This document shows, piece after piece, positions 14,643 to 15,406 of a stretch of DNA of 15,406 nucleotides (position 1 is its first letter; every line of letters starts with the position of its first letter). The position numbers were made by a program, and so were the translations under genes. Source of the DNA: Candidatus Dadabacteria bacterium (GTDB lineage Bacteria > Desulfobacterota_D > UBA1144 > Nemesobacterales > UBA2774); the NCBI GenBank assembly GCA_004356555.1, contig SMWY01000073.1, positions 1 through 15,406 on the forward strand, in the 5' to 3' direction. The notes beneath the pieces were generated by a model. It did no database searches, was not told the origin of the DNA, and saw only the letters and a list, made by a program, of their open reading frames with translations.

Positions 14643-14662
14643 AGAGTGCGGTGGACTCTTTT
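14643..14662 (+). promoter_or_regulatory. Small hairpin with a short T run upstream of the lipoprotein promoter
   Basis: AGAGT (14643-14647) pairs with ACTCT (14655-14659) around a 7-base loop, followed by three further T. The stem is only five base pairs, so termination would be weak. The right arm is also complementary over ten bases to the first codons of the lipoprotein gene. Confidence 0.25.
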
Positions 14663-14671
14663 CCGGGGGGT

Positions 14672-14705
14672 TTGACAATATTACACCCGTTTTGGGGTAT
14701 ACTAT
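14672..14705 (+). promoter_or_regulatory. Long-spacer promoter with overlapping dyad, upstream of the lipoprotein
   Basis: A perfect TTGACA (14672-14677) is followed 20 bases later by TATACT (14698-14703), a spacing longer than the usual 16-18. An imperfect dyad fills the space: 14678-14688 against 14695-14705, with 9 of 11 positions paired around a 6-base centre (the innermost ACCC/GGGT is perfect). Long spacers with a dyad are the hallmark of promoters activated by MerR-family proteins; a dyad that reaches over the -10 also fits a repressor site. Start of transcription would be near 14710. Confidence 0.45.
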
Positions 14706-14727
14706 CTATTATATGGAAGGATAGGAG

Positions 14728-15406
14728 ATGAAAGAGTCCAAATATACATATCGGTCCATATTTTATTCATCCGCAATCTTTTTTTTACTAGTCCTTATAG
14801 TATCGTGTGAGAACAACGGGAACATTTTTAGCTTGCAACCTTTTGCAAATAATAATGGACAGGTCCCGACTATGGCCGAATACTCAGGCCCGCTTTTTGA
14901 GTTAAATCATAATTATCCCATAACCCAGCCTGAAGCCCCTGTTGTCCCGCCGTGGATAGCGGTGCTCGACGGCGGAAGTCTGAATCAGGAAAACGCGGAA
15001 GCATACGTAAACGCGCTTAAGGATTTCATATCCGAGGACATGCGCACACTTATTTTTGATTACGAGAACTGGAACGCCGAAGATCGAGGCTGGTTCAACC
15101 AGCCGTGGCTCGGGCCGATACGTGAATCTATTCACGGGATGTTCCTCGGTACGGATACACCCAAAGAACTATTCGACGGTACAGGGCTCACAGTCGACCT
15201 CGTAGATTACGTTTTGGTTTACTATGACAATCTTGGCGGCTTTACTGTAGGGCAAGTCTGGGGAGAAACCGCGCTTGTCCCACAGCTTCAAAACAACGAG
15301 GCGCAGTTTCCTGAGGATACTATCATAATTAAAGCAGCGTTTTCAGTTCTTACATCTGAGGAGTGGCCGGTACTGGAAGACTCGGCGGTATGGCCTCTTT
15401 ACATAG
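14728..15406 (+). CDS. Predicted outer-membrane lipoprotein of unknown function, partial (C-terminus beyond window)
   Basis: 226 residues are visible and the frame is open at the right edge. A hydrophobic signal segment (about 11-26) ends in the lipobox IVSC, so C27 would be lipidated; E28 at the next position does not signal inner-membrane retention. After a Pro- and Asn-rich stretch, the domain from about residue 75 has many Trp and the blocks NQPWLGPIRESIHG (124-137), DNLGGFTVGQVWG (167-179), FPEDTIIIKAAF (194-205) and EEWPVLEDSAVWP (211-223). From memory this resembles an uncharacterised family of exported proteins, but I cannot name it. No cysteine besides C27 is visible. AAGGA at 14717-14721 supports the ATG. 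By hand count GC is 45/120 for bases 14761-14880 and 155/300 for 14941-15240, so the mature part is clearly richer. Confidence 0.8.
   Translation, partial: MKESKYTYRSIFYSSAIFFLLVLIVSCENNGNIFSLQPFANNNGQVPTMAEYSGPLFELNHNYPITQPEAPVVPPWIAVLDGGSLNQENAEAYVNALKDFISEDMRTLIFDYENWNAEDRGWFNQPWLGPIRESIHGMFLGTDTPKELFDGTGLTVDLVDYVLVYYDNLGGFTVGQVWGETALVPQLQNNEAQFPEDTIIIKAAFSVLTSEEWPVLEDSAVWPLYI

Noticed and set aside
14902..15135. Minus-strand open frame of 77 codons inside the lipoprotein gene
   Set aside because: Opposite a plus-strand gene with a lipobox, a ribosome binding site and conserved-looking blocks; the reverse frame shows no domain or membrane logic and is likely a product of local GC rise.
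1..15406. CRISPR array, insertion sequence, prophage, defence or toxin-antitoxin system, tRNA or rRNA
   Set aside because: No regularly spaced repeats, transposase or integrase motifs, phage or defence domains, or tRNA/rRNA-like stretches were seen on either strand.

Overview
This window reads as chromosomal housekeeping DNA from a Gram-negative-type bacterium of moderately low GC. It is not a phage, plasmid or island. The gene order ftsH-folP-cdaA-ybbR-glmM-pdxJ, a MerR-free core of conserved enzymes, a lipoprotein with a lipobox and a class A penicillin-binding protein suggest a lineage of deltaproteobacterial grade or a related candidate phylum. That placement is an inference with low confidence. 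No rRNA, tRNA, CRISPR array, insertion sequence or prophage gene was seen, and no stretch over 300 bases lacks a gene.

Left part (1-1622): a partial folC (folylpolyglutamate/dihydrofolate synthase, minus strand, running off the left edge) is divergent from a fur-family regulator (plus strand). The 164-base gap between them carries a good sigma-70-type promoter for fur and two Fur-box-like operators, which suggests iron-dependent autoregulation.

Central part (1623-9895, all minus strand): a promoter at 8580-8608 probably drives a six-gene unit ftsH-folP-cdaA-ybbR-glmM-pdxJ. It joins membrane protein quality control (FtsH), folate synthesis (FolP), cyclic di-AMP synthesis and its partner protein (CdaA, YbbR/CdaR), the first committed step toward UDP-GlcNAc (GlmM) and vitamin B6 synthesis (PdxJ). 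The last three genes are packed or overlapping. Upstream on the same strand lie a cysteine synthase (cysK type) and a 70-residue unknown protein.

Right part (9896-14474): a long class A PBP (plus strand) converges on a three-gene minus-strand group: an FmdB-type zinc-ribbon protein, an atypical short-chain dehydrogenase that lacks the usual Tyr/Lys pair, and a ComEA-like helix-hairpin-helix protein. PBP and ComEA stop codons share the palindrome TTAA. The SDR stop and the ComEA GTG start overlap by four bases.

Right edge (14475-15406): a 253-base intergenic region with a plausible fmdB promoter on the minus strand and, on the plus strand, a perfect TTGACA box set 20 bases from TATACT with a long imperfect dyad across the spacer and the -10. 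It precedes a partial lipoprotein of unknown function whose mature part is visibly richer in GC than its leader.

I did not find a clearly new multi-gene system. The items most worth checking are the lipoprotein and its promoter, the C9 tract in folP, the variant active-site loops of FolP and CdaA, the atypical SDR and the two Fur boxes.
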